64,000 nucleotides of DNA, from assembly GCA_016182965.1 (NCBI GenBank), contig JACPFM010000101.1, positions 1 to 64,000 on the forward strand, given 5' to 3'. The notes beneath the pieces were generated by a model, which saw only the letters and a list, made by a program, of their open reading frames with translations, did not search any database and had not been told where the DNA came from. The DNA is from Deltaproteobacteria bacterium (GTDB taxonomy: Bacteria; Myxococcota_A; Polyangia; Polyangiales; JADJMO01). The translations under genes and the position numbers were made by a program. Positions 34,781-43,175 of this stretch are shown piece by piece (position 1 is the first letter of the stretch; every line of letters begins with the position of its first letter).

Positions 34781-36161
34781 CGCCGATCACGTCGACCGCG
34801 TCGCGCCCGCCTGGCGACCGACGACCCGACAGGAAGCGTTCCTGCGCTCGTCGGCGTACGAGGCGCTGTACGGCGGCGCAGCCGGCGGCGGCAAGTCCGA
34901 GGCGCTCCTCGCCGGCGCGCTCCGGTGGGTCAGCGTCTCCCACTTCCGCGCGCTCATCCTCCGCCGCACGTACGCAGACCTCGAGCGGAGCCTCATCGAT
35001 CGCGCGCGATCGTTCTTCCGCGCCGCGTACCCGGAGGCGGAGTACAACGAGACGAAGAAGGTCTGGCGCTTCCCCTCGGGCGCGTGCGTCTTCTTCGGAC
35101 ACCTCGATCACGAGAAGGACAAGTACGCGTACCAGAGCGCGGAGTTCTCCTACATCGCGTTCGACGAGCTCACGCACTTCTCGGAGTCGCAGTACACGTA
35201 CCTGCTCTCGCGCGCGCGATCGTCGCGCGGGCTCCCGGTCCGGATCCGCGCGGCGACAAACCCCGGCGGTGACGGCCACGAATGGGTCATGCGCCGTTGG
35301 GCGCCGTGGCTCGACCCGACCTGCGACGTGCACGCCGACCCGAGTGAACCGCTCTTCTACAAGAACGACGAGGACGGTCCGCGGTGGGTCGAGCGCGGCA
35401 CCGAGGGCGCGCTCTCGCGCGTGTTCATCCCGGCGAAGGTCTCCGACAACCCGTACCTCACCAACGGTGACCCGTCGTACATCGAGCGGCTCCGGGGCCT
35501 CGATCCGGTCACACGCGCGCAGCTGCTCGATGGCAACTGGCTCGCGCGTCCGGCGGCGGGCCTGCTGTTCAAGGCCGCTTGGCTCGAGCGCGTCGACGCT
35601 GCGCCGTCGGACGCCGTGCGCGTGCGCTATTGGGATCGCGCGGCGACGGGCGAGTCCGACGCCAAGCGCGGGAGAGACCCCGACTACACCGCTGGCGTGA
35701 AGCTCGCGCGGACCCGGGACGGTCTCTTCTTCGTCGAGGACGTCGTGCGGTTCCGCGGACGGCCGCACGAGGTCATGGCGCGCGTGCAGCTCACCGCGGC
35801 GCTTGACGGCCGCGGCGTGGCGATTGGGATCGAGCAGGATCCCGGCTCGGCCGGCGTGTTCGAGGCCGACGCCTACGTGCGCGCGCTCGCCGGCTACAAC
35901 GTGCGCAAGATCCGCCCGACCGGCGACAAGATCACGCGCGCGCAGCCGGCGAGCGCGCAGGCCGAGGCGAAGAACTTCCGCGTCGTGCGCGGCGCCTGGA
36001 GCCAGGCGTTCCTCGCTGAGCTCGAGGGGTTCCCCGAGGGCGCGCACGACGACCAGGTCGACGCGCTCTCGGGGGCGTTCGCGATGCTCGCCGCGCCTCC
36101 GCCGAACCTGCGGGAGCTCGAGCGCTTTCGACGGATGATGCCGAAGGCGCGGTGGTCCTGA
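34770..36161 (+). CDS. Terminase large subunit
   Basis: About 463 residues. The packaging ATPase has Walker A GGAAGGGKSEA and Walker B YIAFDELTHF with the coupling TNPGG motif; the C-terminal RuvC-like nuclease shows YWDRAA, IEQDPGSAG and HDDQVDALS acid clusters. It pumps DNA into the prohead and cuts it. Start uncertain (GTG 34770 or GTG 34725). The C-terminal part FRRMMPKARWS may bind the portal. The gene is intact, so packaging functions appear preserved. Confidence 0.92.
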   Translation: MAHTADHVDRVAPAWRPTTRQEAFLRSSAYEALYGGAAGGGKSEALLAGALRWVSVSHFRALILRRTYADLERSLIDRARSFFRAAYPEAEYNETKKVWRFPSGACVFFGHLDHEKDKYAYQSAEFSYIAFDELTHFSESQYTYLLSRARSSRGLPVRIRAATNPGGDGHEWVMRRWAPWLDPTCDVHADPSEPLFYKNDEDGPRWVERGTEGALSRVFIPAKVSDNPYLTNGDPSYIERLRGLDPVTRAQLLDGNWLARPAAGLLFKAAWLERVDAAPSDAVRVRYWDRAATGESDAKRGRDPDYTAGVKLARTRDGLFFVEDVVRFRGRPHEVMARVQLTAALDGRGVAIGIEQDPGSAGVFEADAYVRALAGYNVRKIRPTGDKITRAQPASAQAEAKNFRVVRGAWSQAFLAELEGFPEGAHDDQVDALSGAFAMLAAPPPNLRELERFRRMMPKARWS

Positions 36162-36233
36162 CCCGAAACACTTCCGACGTCTGACGATCGGCCCTTCCGG
36201 TGCCGGCGCAGCGAGCCCGCGATGACTACCTAC

Positions 36234-36689
36234 CTACCCGCCCACGCGGCGCCACTGTTGAACGCGGACGTGGAACGCGCCCGACCCATTGCCCGGCGCG
36301 TCGTCGTTCGTGCGAAGCATCAGGCGGCTACCTCTACCGGTGTAGAATCGGGTCGGGAGATTCGCACCGACATAGAAGTAGCGCCCATCTAGACGACCAA
36401 TCAGCGCGTACGGGTGACTCCCGCGGAGTGGGAACTTCGGATCACCATCGTAGTTGGGCCACCCATCGGGGCCGTTCTCGCCAGTCAACCACACGCCCGC
36501 CCAGATCTTGCCGGTTGCCGAGAGCGTGAACCAATCCCCGTGGCGAAGCTCGGCGCCACTGTCAACGTCGTAGTCCGACTCTTTGACCGCAACTTCGTTT
36601 TCGTAGACCAGCTCACCGGTGATCTCCGGCGTGCCGAAGATCCGCTGGATATGCGCGCCACTGAGGCTCTGTCTGTCACCAACTGGCAT
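36234..36689 (-). CDS. LecA/PA-IL-family lectin-like protein, prophage cargo
   Basis: 151 residues, a size typical of single-domain lectins of this family. The fold markers are GDWFTLSATGKIWAG near the middle, GPDGWPNYDGD, LIGRLDGRYFYVG and the terminal NDDAPGNGSGAFHVRVQQW, the Asp/Asn/Gly loop that in LecA holds Ca2+ and galactose. The exact Asn-Asn pair of LecA is missing, so sugar specificity is unclear. GGGAGATG lies before the ATG. It is antisense to, and visibly less GC-rich than, the phage genes around it, and sits between terminase and portal where the genome order normally has none, so it is probably a transferred moron gene. A role in host-surface binding or in predation is possible. 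Confidence 0.8.
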   Translation of the reverse strand: MPVGDRQSLSGAHIQRIFGTPEITGELVYENEVAVKESDYDVDSGAELRHGDWFTLSATGKIWAGVWLTGENGPDGWPNYDGDPKFPLRGSHPYALIGRLDGRYFYVGANLPTRFYTGRGSRLMLRTNDDAPGNGSGAFHVRVQQWRRVGG

Positions 36690-37053
36690 GATTCATCTCC
36701 CTTCCTCATCTGCGCTACGCCGCGACGCCGGCTGTTGGTGCACCGCTGCGCAACGCTGGCAGTCCGATTGCGGGAAACTGCTGAGCTTGGCAGCCTAACA
36801 ACTTCGCGAGAAGACCGTCAACGGCGATGCGGCTGCGATGCGGCTGAGGCCCACGGCTGCTGATACCAGATACGCGATGAGCCTCGTGGTTGGAGCTGAA
36901 GGCGCGACGCCGCGTGCAACGTACGACGAGCGCCCGCGCGATCGTCGCTGACGAAACCTGGCGCAACGCCGGCACCGTCGTGAGCCATCGCGATCGGCGA
37001 CGGTGCTGTGTGCCCAACTCCCCCGAAAAAGCTCGATCGGTCGCGTTCCGAAG
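36690..37053. other. 364-bp gap between the lectin and portal genes
   Basis: No convincing gene. Its base composition is lower in GC than the flanking phage genes and it contains several Cys/Arg-rich short frames that look like noise. It probably holds the promoter of the lectin (leftward) and the region through which late transcription reads into the portal gene. No repeat or attachment site was found. Confidence 0.5.
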
Positions 37054-38337
37054 ATGCCGTCCACCTGCACAGCGCCCACGCGTCCGACCTTCCACGTCCA
37101 CACGCCCCTGCCCTCCGTCGTCTGGAAGAACGACTGGGCGAAGGCGGAGGTCGACGACGCGCTCCGAAGCCACGAGCTCGGGCATTTCATGTCGGCCGCG
37201 ATGCTCGCGGACGCGATGACGCGCGACGACACCTTCGACGCGGTGCTCGGCACGCGCGTGCTCGGCCTCCTTGGCCTGCCCCGCCGCGTCGATCCGAGCA
37301 ACGAGGCCGACCCGCGCCGCTCGAAGAAGGTCGCGCGCGCGATCGACGCGCAGTTCGATCGCATCTTCCCGCGTTCGACGCTCGCCGAGCTGCTGCGGTG
37401 CGGCGTACTGCTCGGCTTCGCGCTCGCGCAGATCATCTGGCACTCGAACGACGACGGCACGGAGTGGACGCCGGAGCTGCAGGTCTGGCACCCGAGCTTC
37501 GTCTACTACCGCCAGGACCTGCGCGCCTTCTTCGCGATCACGACCGACGGGCCGGTTCGCATCGAGCCCGGCAACGGGCAGTGGCTGCTCTATACCCCGT
37601 TCGGCACGGACCGAGGCTGGATGAGCGGCGCGATCCGCTCGGTATCCATCCCGTGGCTTGCGCGCGCGTACGCGTGGCGCGACTGGCAGCGGTGGTCGGA
37701 GCTGTACTCGATGGGCGTGCGCAAAGCGATTGCGCCGGCGAGCGCGGACGCCGAGGACAAGGAGCGCTTCTTCTCGCAGGTCGCCGCGCTCGGCAGCGAG
37801 ACGACCGTGCTGCTGACGCAGGCCCTCTCGGGCGAGAAGTTCGACCTCGACGTGCTCTGGCCGAACAGCGCCGGCAGCGCGGACGGCTTCGAGCGGCTGA
37901 TGAACAAGTGCGAGTCGCGCATGGCGATCCGTTTGCTCGGGCAGAACCTCACGACCGAGGTCACGAGCGGCTCGCTCGCGGCGGCGCGCGTCCACGAGAA
38001 CGTGAAGATGGACATCATCGCGTTCGACGGCCGCACGCTCAGCGAGGATCTCCGCGCGCAGGTGCTGGTCCCGTACTGCCGGTTCAACGTCCCGGGGGGC
38101 GGCGCGCTCGCGCCGCTCCTCGGCTGGAAGACGACCCCGACCGAGGATCGGAAGAACGAGGCGGACACCGCGCTCGCTGCCGCGCAGGCTCTGGCCGCCC
38201 TCGTGCAGGCCGGTGTGCCGCTCGACGTTCGCGCGTACGCGCAGCGGTTCGGGCTGCCCCTCGTCGCGCCGACGGAGCCCGACCCCGGCGCGTCGGCCGG
38301 CGCGCCGCCGCGCTCGCCGTTCCCGCGCGCGGCGTGA
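37054..38337 (+). CDS. Portal protein, Mu gp29-like (DUF935)
   Basis: 427 residues. It has the Mu-type portal pattern: RAIDAQFDRIFPRSTLAELLRCGVLLGF, QVWHPSFVYYRQD, GWMSGAIRSVSIPWLARAYAWRDWQRW and the LMNKCESRMAIRLLGQ region, with a Pro/Ala-rich end. Twelve copies should form the ring through which DNA enters the capsid. ATG 37054 is drawn; the frame is open upstream, but the start fits the family. The next gene is the gpI-type protease rather than gpF, which Mu has here. Confidence 0.85.
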   Translation: MPSTCTAPTRPTFHVHTPLPSVVWKNDWAKAEVDDALRSHELGHFMSAAMLADAMTRDDTFDAVLGTRVLGLLGLPRRVDPSNEADPRRSKKVARAIDAQFDRIFPRSTLAELLRCGVLLGFALAQIIWHSNDDGTEWTPELQVWHPSFVYYRQDLRAFFAITTDGPVRIEPGNGQWLLYTPFGTDRGWMSGAIRSVSIPWLARAYAWRDWQRWSELYSMGVRKAIAPASADAEDKERFFSQVAALGSETTVLLTQALSGEKFDLDVLWPNSAGSADGFERLMNKCESRMAIRLLGQNLTTEVTSGSLAAARVHENVKMDIIAFDGRTLSEDLRAQVLVPYCRFNVPGGGALAPLLGWKTTPTEDRKNEADTALAAAQALAALVQAGVPLDVRAYAQRFGLPLVAPTEPDPGASAGAPPRSPFPRAA

Positions 38338-38342
38338 CCGCG

Positions 38343-38381
38343 TGTCCGTCGACGGACAAGGACGGTCAACTACGGACACGC
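38343..38381 (+). promoter_or_regulatory. Palindrome plus three 10-bp iterons before gpI
   Basis: TGTCCGTCGACGGACA (38343-38358) is a perfect 16-bp palindrome whose right half is the first of three tandem ACGGWCA repeats at 38352, 38362 and 38372, spaced exactly 10 bp. The array ends 26 bp before ATG 38408. The other copy at 31841-31870 has the same unit, number, period and distance. Phage Mu has its late promoter PI before gene I, so this is the best candidate late promoter. Confidence 0.6.
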
Positions 38382-38407
38382 CCCCGACAAGGGTGAGGGA
38401 CGACGAG

Positions 38408-39649
38408 ATGACGCGAACCAGACGCATCGCGCTCGGAAGGCCGCTGCCGACCGCGACGGCGCCGGGCGAGTTCCGCATCTGGCCGTTCGGCGCGATCCGC
38501 ACGACGAAGGGGACGTTCCTCTTCGATCGAGCGTCTGCCGAGTCGGTCATCGACTGCTTCCGCGACTACGGCAATCGGCTGACCATCGACTACGAGCACA
38601 AGGCCGTCGATCCGAGCGCCCGCGCCGGCGACGGCAAGGCCGCCGGCTCGTTCTCCCTCGAGCTCCGCGACGACGGGCTCTGGGCCGTCGACGTCCGTTG
38701 GACGCCCACCGCGGCCGCGGCGCTCGGGAACAAGGAGTGGCTCTACTTCAGCCCCTACTTCACGGCGGAGGAGGACTCCGGGCGGATCCTCGAGCTCGTC
38801 AACCTCGCGCTCACGAACATCCCCGCGACCAAGGGCCTGACGCCGTTGGTCGCCGCGCACCGAGGCACAACGCTGATGGACGAAGAGAACACGACCGCGA
38901 CGACAGAGGACGCGTCGACCGAGTGCGCCGACGAGAAGACCGAGAAGCTGCGGAGCGCCCGAGCGCGCGCGGAGCGACTGCGCGCGGAGCTCGCGGCTGT
39001 CGAGGAGGAGTGCGCCGCGCTCAGCGAGCAGCCGGGCGGAGACGGATCCGCGCTCACTGACGAAGAGGCGACGCTGTCGGCCGAAGAGGTCGAGGCGGAT
39101 CCCGAAGACGAGGACGAGGAGACGCGGCGCCAGGCTCGGCGAACGAGCGCGCTGTCGGGTCCTCGTCGCGCTCCGCGCACCACGTCGCGAATCGAGGCCG
39201 CGGCGCGCGCCGCGACGGGCAAGTCGGACGAGGCGGAGATCATCGGCGCGCTGACGGCGCTGTCGAAGACGAACGCCTCGAACGTATCGCTCGGGCGCCG
39301 CATCGCCGATCTCGAGCGCAAGCTGCGGAAGACCGAGGTGGAGGCGTTGGTCACCCGCGCGATCAAGGCGGGCAAGCTCGCGCCGGTGGAGCGGGAGTGG
39401 GCGCTCTCCTACGGGATGGACAATCCCGGGAAGCTCCGCGGCTACCTCGACGTGACGCCCGCGCGCGCGAGCGTCGCCGGGAGCGAGCCGGTGCGAGAGC
39501 CGGCACGCGCGGCCGTCGCTCCGGGGGAGCTGCCGACGATGGCCGTCGCACTCTCGGATGACGAGCGTCGCATCTGCGAGAACACGGGGATCGACCCCAC
39601 GCGGTTCGCAGCGGTCAAGCACCGCGCCATCCGCTTCGGAGGAGGCTGA
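38408..39649 (+). CDS. Mu I-like prohead protease/scaffold protein
   Basis: 413 residues. Residues about 15-170 match the gpI protease (IWPFGAIRTTKGTFLFD, LTIDYEHKAVDP with a catalytic-type Tyr-Glu-His, EWLYFSPYFTAEE, LALTNIPATKGL). A long acidic, coiled-coil middle (about 180-290) and a helical tail act as scaffold in the Mu family, where the protein matures the prohead by cutting itself and the capsid. The gene has an AGGGACGACGAG site before ATG 38408. Confidence 0.88.
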   Translation: MTRTRRIALGRPLPTATAPGEFRIWPFGAIRTTKGTFLFDRASAESVIDCFRDYGNRLTIDYEHKAVDPSARAGDGKAAGSFSLELRDDGLWAVDVRWTPTAAAALGNKEWLYFSPYFTAEEDSGRILELVNLALTNIPATKGLTPLVAAHRGTTLMDEENTTATTEDASTECADEKTEKLRSARARAERLRAELAAVEEECAALSEQPGGDGSALTDEEATLSAEEVEADPEDEDEETRRQARRTSALSGPRRAPRTTSRIEAAARAATGKSDEAEIIGALTALSKTNASNVSLGRRIADLERKLRKTEVEALVTRAIKAGKLAPVEREWALSYGMDNPGKLRGYLDVTPARASVAGSEPVREPARAAVAPGELPTMAVALSDDERRICENTGIDPTRFAAVKHRAIRFGGG

Positions 39650-39652
39650 TCG

Positions 39653-40081
39653 ATGGCCGCGATGACGCAAGAGCGCAAGGTCCAGAAGCTCTCCGAGCGC
39701 ACGGTCGTCGATCTCCTGTACCAGCCGATGAAGGCGAACGCGAGGATCTACCTGGGCGCGATCGCGGTGCTCAATGCCGGCTACGTCGCGCCCGGGACGT
39801 CGGCCAAGGACCTCGTCGCCCTCGGCATCGCCGAGGAGACGATCGACAACACGGGCGGCGCGGACGGCGCGCGGTTCGCGCCCGTCCGGCAGGGCGCGTT
39901 CAAGCTCGCGAACTCCCTCGGGCCGGACGCGATCACGCAAGCCGACGTCGGCAAGGACTGCTTCATCGTCGACGACCAGACGGTCGCGCGTACGGACGGC
40001 GGCGGAGCACGCTCTCGCGCCGGCAAGGTCGTGCAGCTCGAGCCCGACGGCGTGTTCGTGCAGCTCGGCATCGGGCTGTGA
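39653..40081 (+). CDS. Capsid decoration/stabilising protein
   Basis: 142 residues: MTQERKVQKLSERTVVDLLYQPMKANARIYLGAIAVLN at the start, then glycine-rich turns and strands (GYVAPGTSAKDL, FKLANSL, QADVGKDCFIVDDQTVAR, VVQLEPDGVFVQLGIGL), as in small beta-rich capsid decoration proteins found before gpT-type major capsid genes. Follows the protease by 3 bp. Followed by a long inverted repeat and then the capsid gene. Confidence 0.75.
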   Translation: MAAMTQERKVQKLSERTVVDLLYQPMKANARIYLGAIAVLNAGYVAPGTSAKDLVALGIAEETIDNTGGADGARFAPVRQGAFKLANSLGPDAITQADVGKDCFIVDDQTVARTDGGGARSRAGKVVQLEPDGVFVQLGIGL

Positions 40082-40188
40082 ACGTGCCCCCGGAGCGACG
40101 GCGCCGTTCGTGACCCCGCGAGCGATCGCTCGCCCCTGACCAACAGCGGCTGTGCGCACATGCGGTGCGCCGCCGCGCCGCACGCGTC

Positions 40189-40253
40189 GCGAGCGCGCGC
40201 ACCTCCGAGGAGCCGAGCGGCATGCCTCGGCGACCCGAGGTGCGCGCGCTCGC
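40189..40253. promoter_or_regulatory. Large stem-loop between decoration and capsid genes (17-bp perfect arms)
   Basis: Arms 40189-40205 and 40237-40253 are perfect reverse complements over 17 bp. The 31-base interior holds a second hairpin (GCCGAG 40212-40217 with CTCGGC 40226-40231). No T-run follows on either strand, so this is not an ordinary terminator. A further 16-bp palindrome (GCGAGCGATCGCTCGC) lies at 40118-40133. Such a structure in late mRNA could slow polymerase or guide processing between the two capsid genes. Confidence 0.6.
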
Positions 40254-40297
40254 CGGGGCGGGGCCATCCATCTCCAGCTCATCGAGGAAGTCCATTC

Positions 40298-41233
40298 GTG
40301 GAGATCACTCCGGCGAACCTCCAGGCGCTCTTCAACGCCTTCGATCTCTCGTTTCAACAGGGACTGAGCGCCGAGCAGGCGCTCTTCTGGGACAAGATCG
40401 CCGTTCAGCGGCCGAGCAACACCCGCCAGAACACCTACGCGTGGATGGCGAAGCTGCCGCAGCTTCGCGAGTGGGTCGGCGAGCGCGTCACCCACGCGAT
40501 CAGCTCGTACGGCTATACGGTCACCAACAAGGACTACGAGCTCACGATGGAGCTCGACCGCAACGACATCCTCGACGACACGTACGGGATCTTCAACCCG
40601 GTCGCCGAGGAGATGGGTCGCGCGGTCCGCAAGTGGCCCGACATCCAGCTCGCGAAGCTGGTCCGCGCCGGCGAGACGTCGCTCTGCTACGACGGGCAGA
40701 ACTTCTTCGATCCGGCGCACCCGATCGACAAGTTCGCGCCCTCGCTCGGGACGCAGGGCAACTACTGGCCGAGCGGGATGCCCCTCAACCCGGACAACTA
40801 CTCGAAGGTCCGGACGGCGATGATGTCGCTCGTCGGCGAGGACGGGTCGCCGCTCGGCGTGATGCCGCGGCTGCTGATGGTCCCGCCGCAGCTCGAGCAG
40901 ATCGCGCGGTACATCCTGCACGCCGACTACATCGCCCCGGCCTCGTTCGCGGGCGCGCCCCAGGTCGGCACCAACACGAACACGCTGAAGGGCAGCGCCG
41001 AGCTGCTCGTGGTCCCGGAGCTCGCGGCGGATCCGACGACCTGGTACCTGCTCGACACCTCGCGCGCGGTGCGCCCGTTCCTCTTCCAGTTGCGGCAAGC
41101 GCCGCAGTTCGTGCAGTTCAACGACCCGAAGAGCGAGAACGTCTTCCGTCGGAAGAAGTTCGTCTATGGCGTCGACGCGCGCGGCAACGTCGGATTCGGG
41201 CTGTGGTTCCTCGCGGCGAAGGCGAAGGCGTGA
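40298..41233 (+). CDS. Major capsid protein, Mu gpT-like
   Basis: 311 residues, close to gpT (about 300). Conserved features are LQALFNAFDLSFQQGL, W(L/M)AKLPQLREWVGER, ELTMELDRNDILDD, GEDGSPLGVMPRLLMVPPQLE and the end VDARGNVGFGLWFLA. GTG 40298 is the start, with GAGGAAG before it. It is the HK97-fold shell subunit. The stop overlaps the next start (GTGA). Confidence 0.9.
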   Translation: MEITPANLQALFNAFDLSFQQGLSAEQALFWDKIAVQRPSNTRQNTYAWMAKLPQLREWVGERVTHAISSYGYTVTNKDYELTMELDRNDILDDTYGIFNPVAEEMGRAVRKWPDIQLAKLVRAGETSLCYDGQNFFDPAHPIDKFAPSLGTQGNYWPSGMPLNPDNYSKVRTAMMSLVGEDGSPLGVMPRLLMVPPQLEQIARYILHADYIAPASFAGAPQVGTNTNTLKGSAELLVVPELAADPTTWYLLDTSRAVRPFLFQLRQAPQFVQFNDPKSENVFRRKKFVYGVDARGNVGFGLWFLAAKAKA

Positions 41234-41601
41234 GCGAGAGCGAGAGCGCCGACGGTGGGCGGCTCGTCCGCATCGCGGTGAAGTCGCGGACGGGCAGCTC
41301 GTACTTCCGCGGCTCGCGCCCGTGGCCCGCGGATCAATGGGCTCGGGTCGAGGTCGCCGCGGATGAAGCCGCGACCCTGCGCGGCGACGCGTGGCTGGAC
41401 GTCCGCGATCTCGAGGCCGCCGAGCGCGCGGATGCGCCGACGCTCGAGGATGAGCTGGCGGCTGCGCGCGCTGAGATCGCGTCGCTCCGCGGGCGGCTCG
41501 AGGCGATCGCCGCCGAGCACGGCGCCGAGCTCGTTGCGCTCCGCGACGCACACGCGAAGGAGCTCGCGGCGCTCGCGACGCGGCGGAAGTCGGATCGGTG
41601 A
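41230..41601 (+). CDS. Coiled-coil phage head protein
   Basis: 123 residues starting GTG, coupled to the capsid stop. The first half has a beta-like VRIAVKSRTGSSYFRG segment; the second half is an uninterrupted heptad-like coiled coil (LEDELAAARAEIASLRGRLEAI...). Its place and composition suit a small head accessory protein between capsid and gp36, of Mu gp35 type. No enzyme motif. Confidence 0.65.
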   Translation: MSESESADGGRLVRIAVKSRTGSSYFRGSRPWPADQWARVEVAADEAATLRGDAWLDVRDLEAAERADAPTLEDELAAARAEIASLRGRLEAIAAEHGAELVALRDAHAKELAALATRRKSDR

Positions 41602-41999
41602 AGGAGCCGTACGCGAACCTGGACGATCTCGCGCGCCTCGGGCTCAAGCGGCTCGCGACGGCGGGAATCACGGACGTCGATCTGACCGCGGCGCTCGTCG
41701 CGGCGAGCGAGACGGCCGACAGCTACATGCGCGCCCAGCTCCGGCTTCCGCTCGTGAGCTGGGGCGCGGATCTGCGACGCCACGTCGCGATGCTCGCCGC
41801 GTGGGACATCCTGAGCGCGCAGCGCGGCTTCAACCCCGACTCGCCCGGCAACGACGTCTGGCTCGCCCGGTACGATCAGGCGATGGCGTGGTTCAAGGAC
41901 GTCTCGCGCGGCCTCGTCGCGCCGAACGTCGTCGACTCGACGCCCATCACGCGCGACGGCGCGCCTCGCGTAGCAACGTCGCCACGCCGCGGCTGGTGA
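41598..41999 (+). CDS. Head-tail connector, Mu gp36-like (DUF1320)
   Basis: 133 residues: YANLDDLARLG, TAALVAASETADSYMRAQLRLPLVSWGADLRRHVAMLAAWDIL and RYDQAMAWFKDVSRG give the helical DUF1320 pattern of Mu gp36. These proteins form the connector ring beneath the portal. GTG start coupled to the previous stop (GTGA). A short, variable C-terminus. Confidence 0.8.
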   Translation: MKEPYANLDDLARLGLKRLATAGITDVDLTAALVAASETADSYMRAQLRLPLVSWGADLRRHVAMLAAWDILSAQRGFNPDSPGNDVWLARYDQAMAWFKDVSRGLVAPNVVDSTPITRDGAPRVATSPRRGW

Positions 42000-42058
42000 C
42001 GACACCGAGCCGCAGCGCGCCATTGAATCCGGCGCGAAGCGCTGGCACGAACGCGTCC

Positions 42059-42640
42059 ATGCACATCCGCATGAGCACTGAGACGCAGCTGGACGAGCCG
42101 GACGCCGACGGCGGTCTCATCTCCTGGCTCGACATCGAGATCGTCGAAAGCGGTGCGCGCGAGGACGAGGCGAGCGTGGGCCGTGGTCGGGCCGCGATCA
42201 TCCACGCCGCGGTCGCAGGCGATGAGCTGTGCGACGCGATGGACGCCGACAGCGGCGAGCTCGAGGCGCTCTATTCGGTGTACTTCGACGGCGAATGGCT
42301 CAAGGACGAATTCGCGGAGGGCTTCGGTCACGACTTGCTCTACGTGAGCGAGCTCGAACTTGCTCCTGTGTGGCGCGGCCGGAACATCGAGCTCGCGGTG
42401 GTTCGACGGCTGTGCGACACGGTCGGCAGCGCATGCGCGCTCGTCGTCGTCCCCTACGCCAACGAGGCCGAAGCAGCGCATTGGCGCGCCATGGGGTTCG
42501 AGAAGACCTCGGGCGCCAAGGGGCTGATGCACCTCCGGCAGGCATTCGAGCAGCCCCGCGTCGTGCGTGACGGGTACGACGACGAGCGCTTCCGTGTCGA
42601 GCCCGTCGATTCGGCCGACAAGCGGCGACGAATGAACTAA
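42059..42640 (+). CDS. GNAT-like acetyltransferase inside the prophage
   Basis: 193 residues (189 from the ATG at 42071). The C-terminal part has the GNAT pattern: SELELAPVWRGRNIELAVVRRL (acetyl-CoA loop with Arg-Gly), and AAHWRAMGFEKTSG. The N-terminal ~90 residues are acidic and not typical. Neither start has a clear ribosome site. Mu-like phages do not normally have this gene between gp36 and gpG, so it may be cargo, perhaps modifying a phage or host protein. Confidence 0.6.
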   Translation: MHIRMSTETQLDEPDADGGLISWLDIEIVESGAREDEASVGRGRAAIIHAAVAGDELCDAMDADSGELEALYSVYFDGEWLKDEFAEGFGHDLLYVSELELAPVWRGRNIELAVVRRLCDTVGSACALVVVPYANEAEAAHWRAMGFEKTSGAKGLMHLRQAFEQPRVVRDGYDDERFRVEPVDSADKRRRMN

Positions 42641-42682
42641 TCGAGTCGATCGGAACGCTCCGGATCGGCTCCCGGAGCGTGC

Positions 42683-43168
42683 GTGACGGTTCGAGGAGAC
42701 GACGGCAAGCTCCGCAAGCTCGTCGAGCTGCTCGCGCGGGCTTCATCGGGTCAGCTCGCGCGCTCCATGCGCAGCGCGCTCGCGCAGCAGACGCGCGAGG
42801 AGATCGACCGCTCGTTTCGCGAGCGAAGGAGCCCGGACGGCACCGCGTGGCCGCCGCTGAAGTCGAACGTGGGCGCGCCGCTCATCCGATCCGGCGCGCT
42901 CCGCAGCGGCTTCGACGTCTCGGTCACCGCGAAGGGCGTCAGCGTCACGAACGCGGTCAGTTATGCGTCCGTCCACCAGCGCGGCGCACGCCTGCGAGGC
43001 CGGCGGCGCGCGACCAAGAAGGCGCGCGGGCGCTCGTCGTTCGGTGCACGCCGCGCGGTCATCCCCGCGCGCCCGATGGTCCCTGCAGCGCGCTGGGGCC
43101 CGGCACCGACGTCGCGCCTTCAGGCGCTCGCCTCACGCATCGTGCGCCAGTTCTTCCGCAAGACGTGA
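42683..43168 (+). CDS. Virion morphogenesis protein, Mu gpG-like
   Basis: 161 residues, basic. SFRERRSPDGTAWPPL, LIRSGALRSGFDV, SVTNAVSYASVHQRG and the ARRAVIPARPMVP region are the hallmark of phage virion-morphogenesis (Mu gpG) proteins, which help join tail and head. GTG start. The Arg-Lys-rich insert RGRRRATKKARGR is longer than usual. Confidence 0.8.
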   Translation: MTVRGDDGKLRKLVELLARASSGQLARSMRSALAQQTREEIDRSFRERRSPDGTAWPPLKSNVGAPLIRSGALRSGFDVSVTAKGVSVTNAVSYASVHQRGARLRGRRRATKKARGRSSFGARRAVIPARPMVPAARWGPAPTSRLQALASRIVRQFFRKT

Positions 43169-43175
43169 AGGAGCC

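Noticed and set aside
36715..38550. Minus-strand frame opposite the portal gene as a phage gene
   Set aside because: Its translation is Arg/Ala/Leu-rich antisense of a recognisable portal protein.
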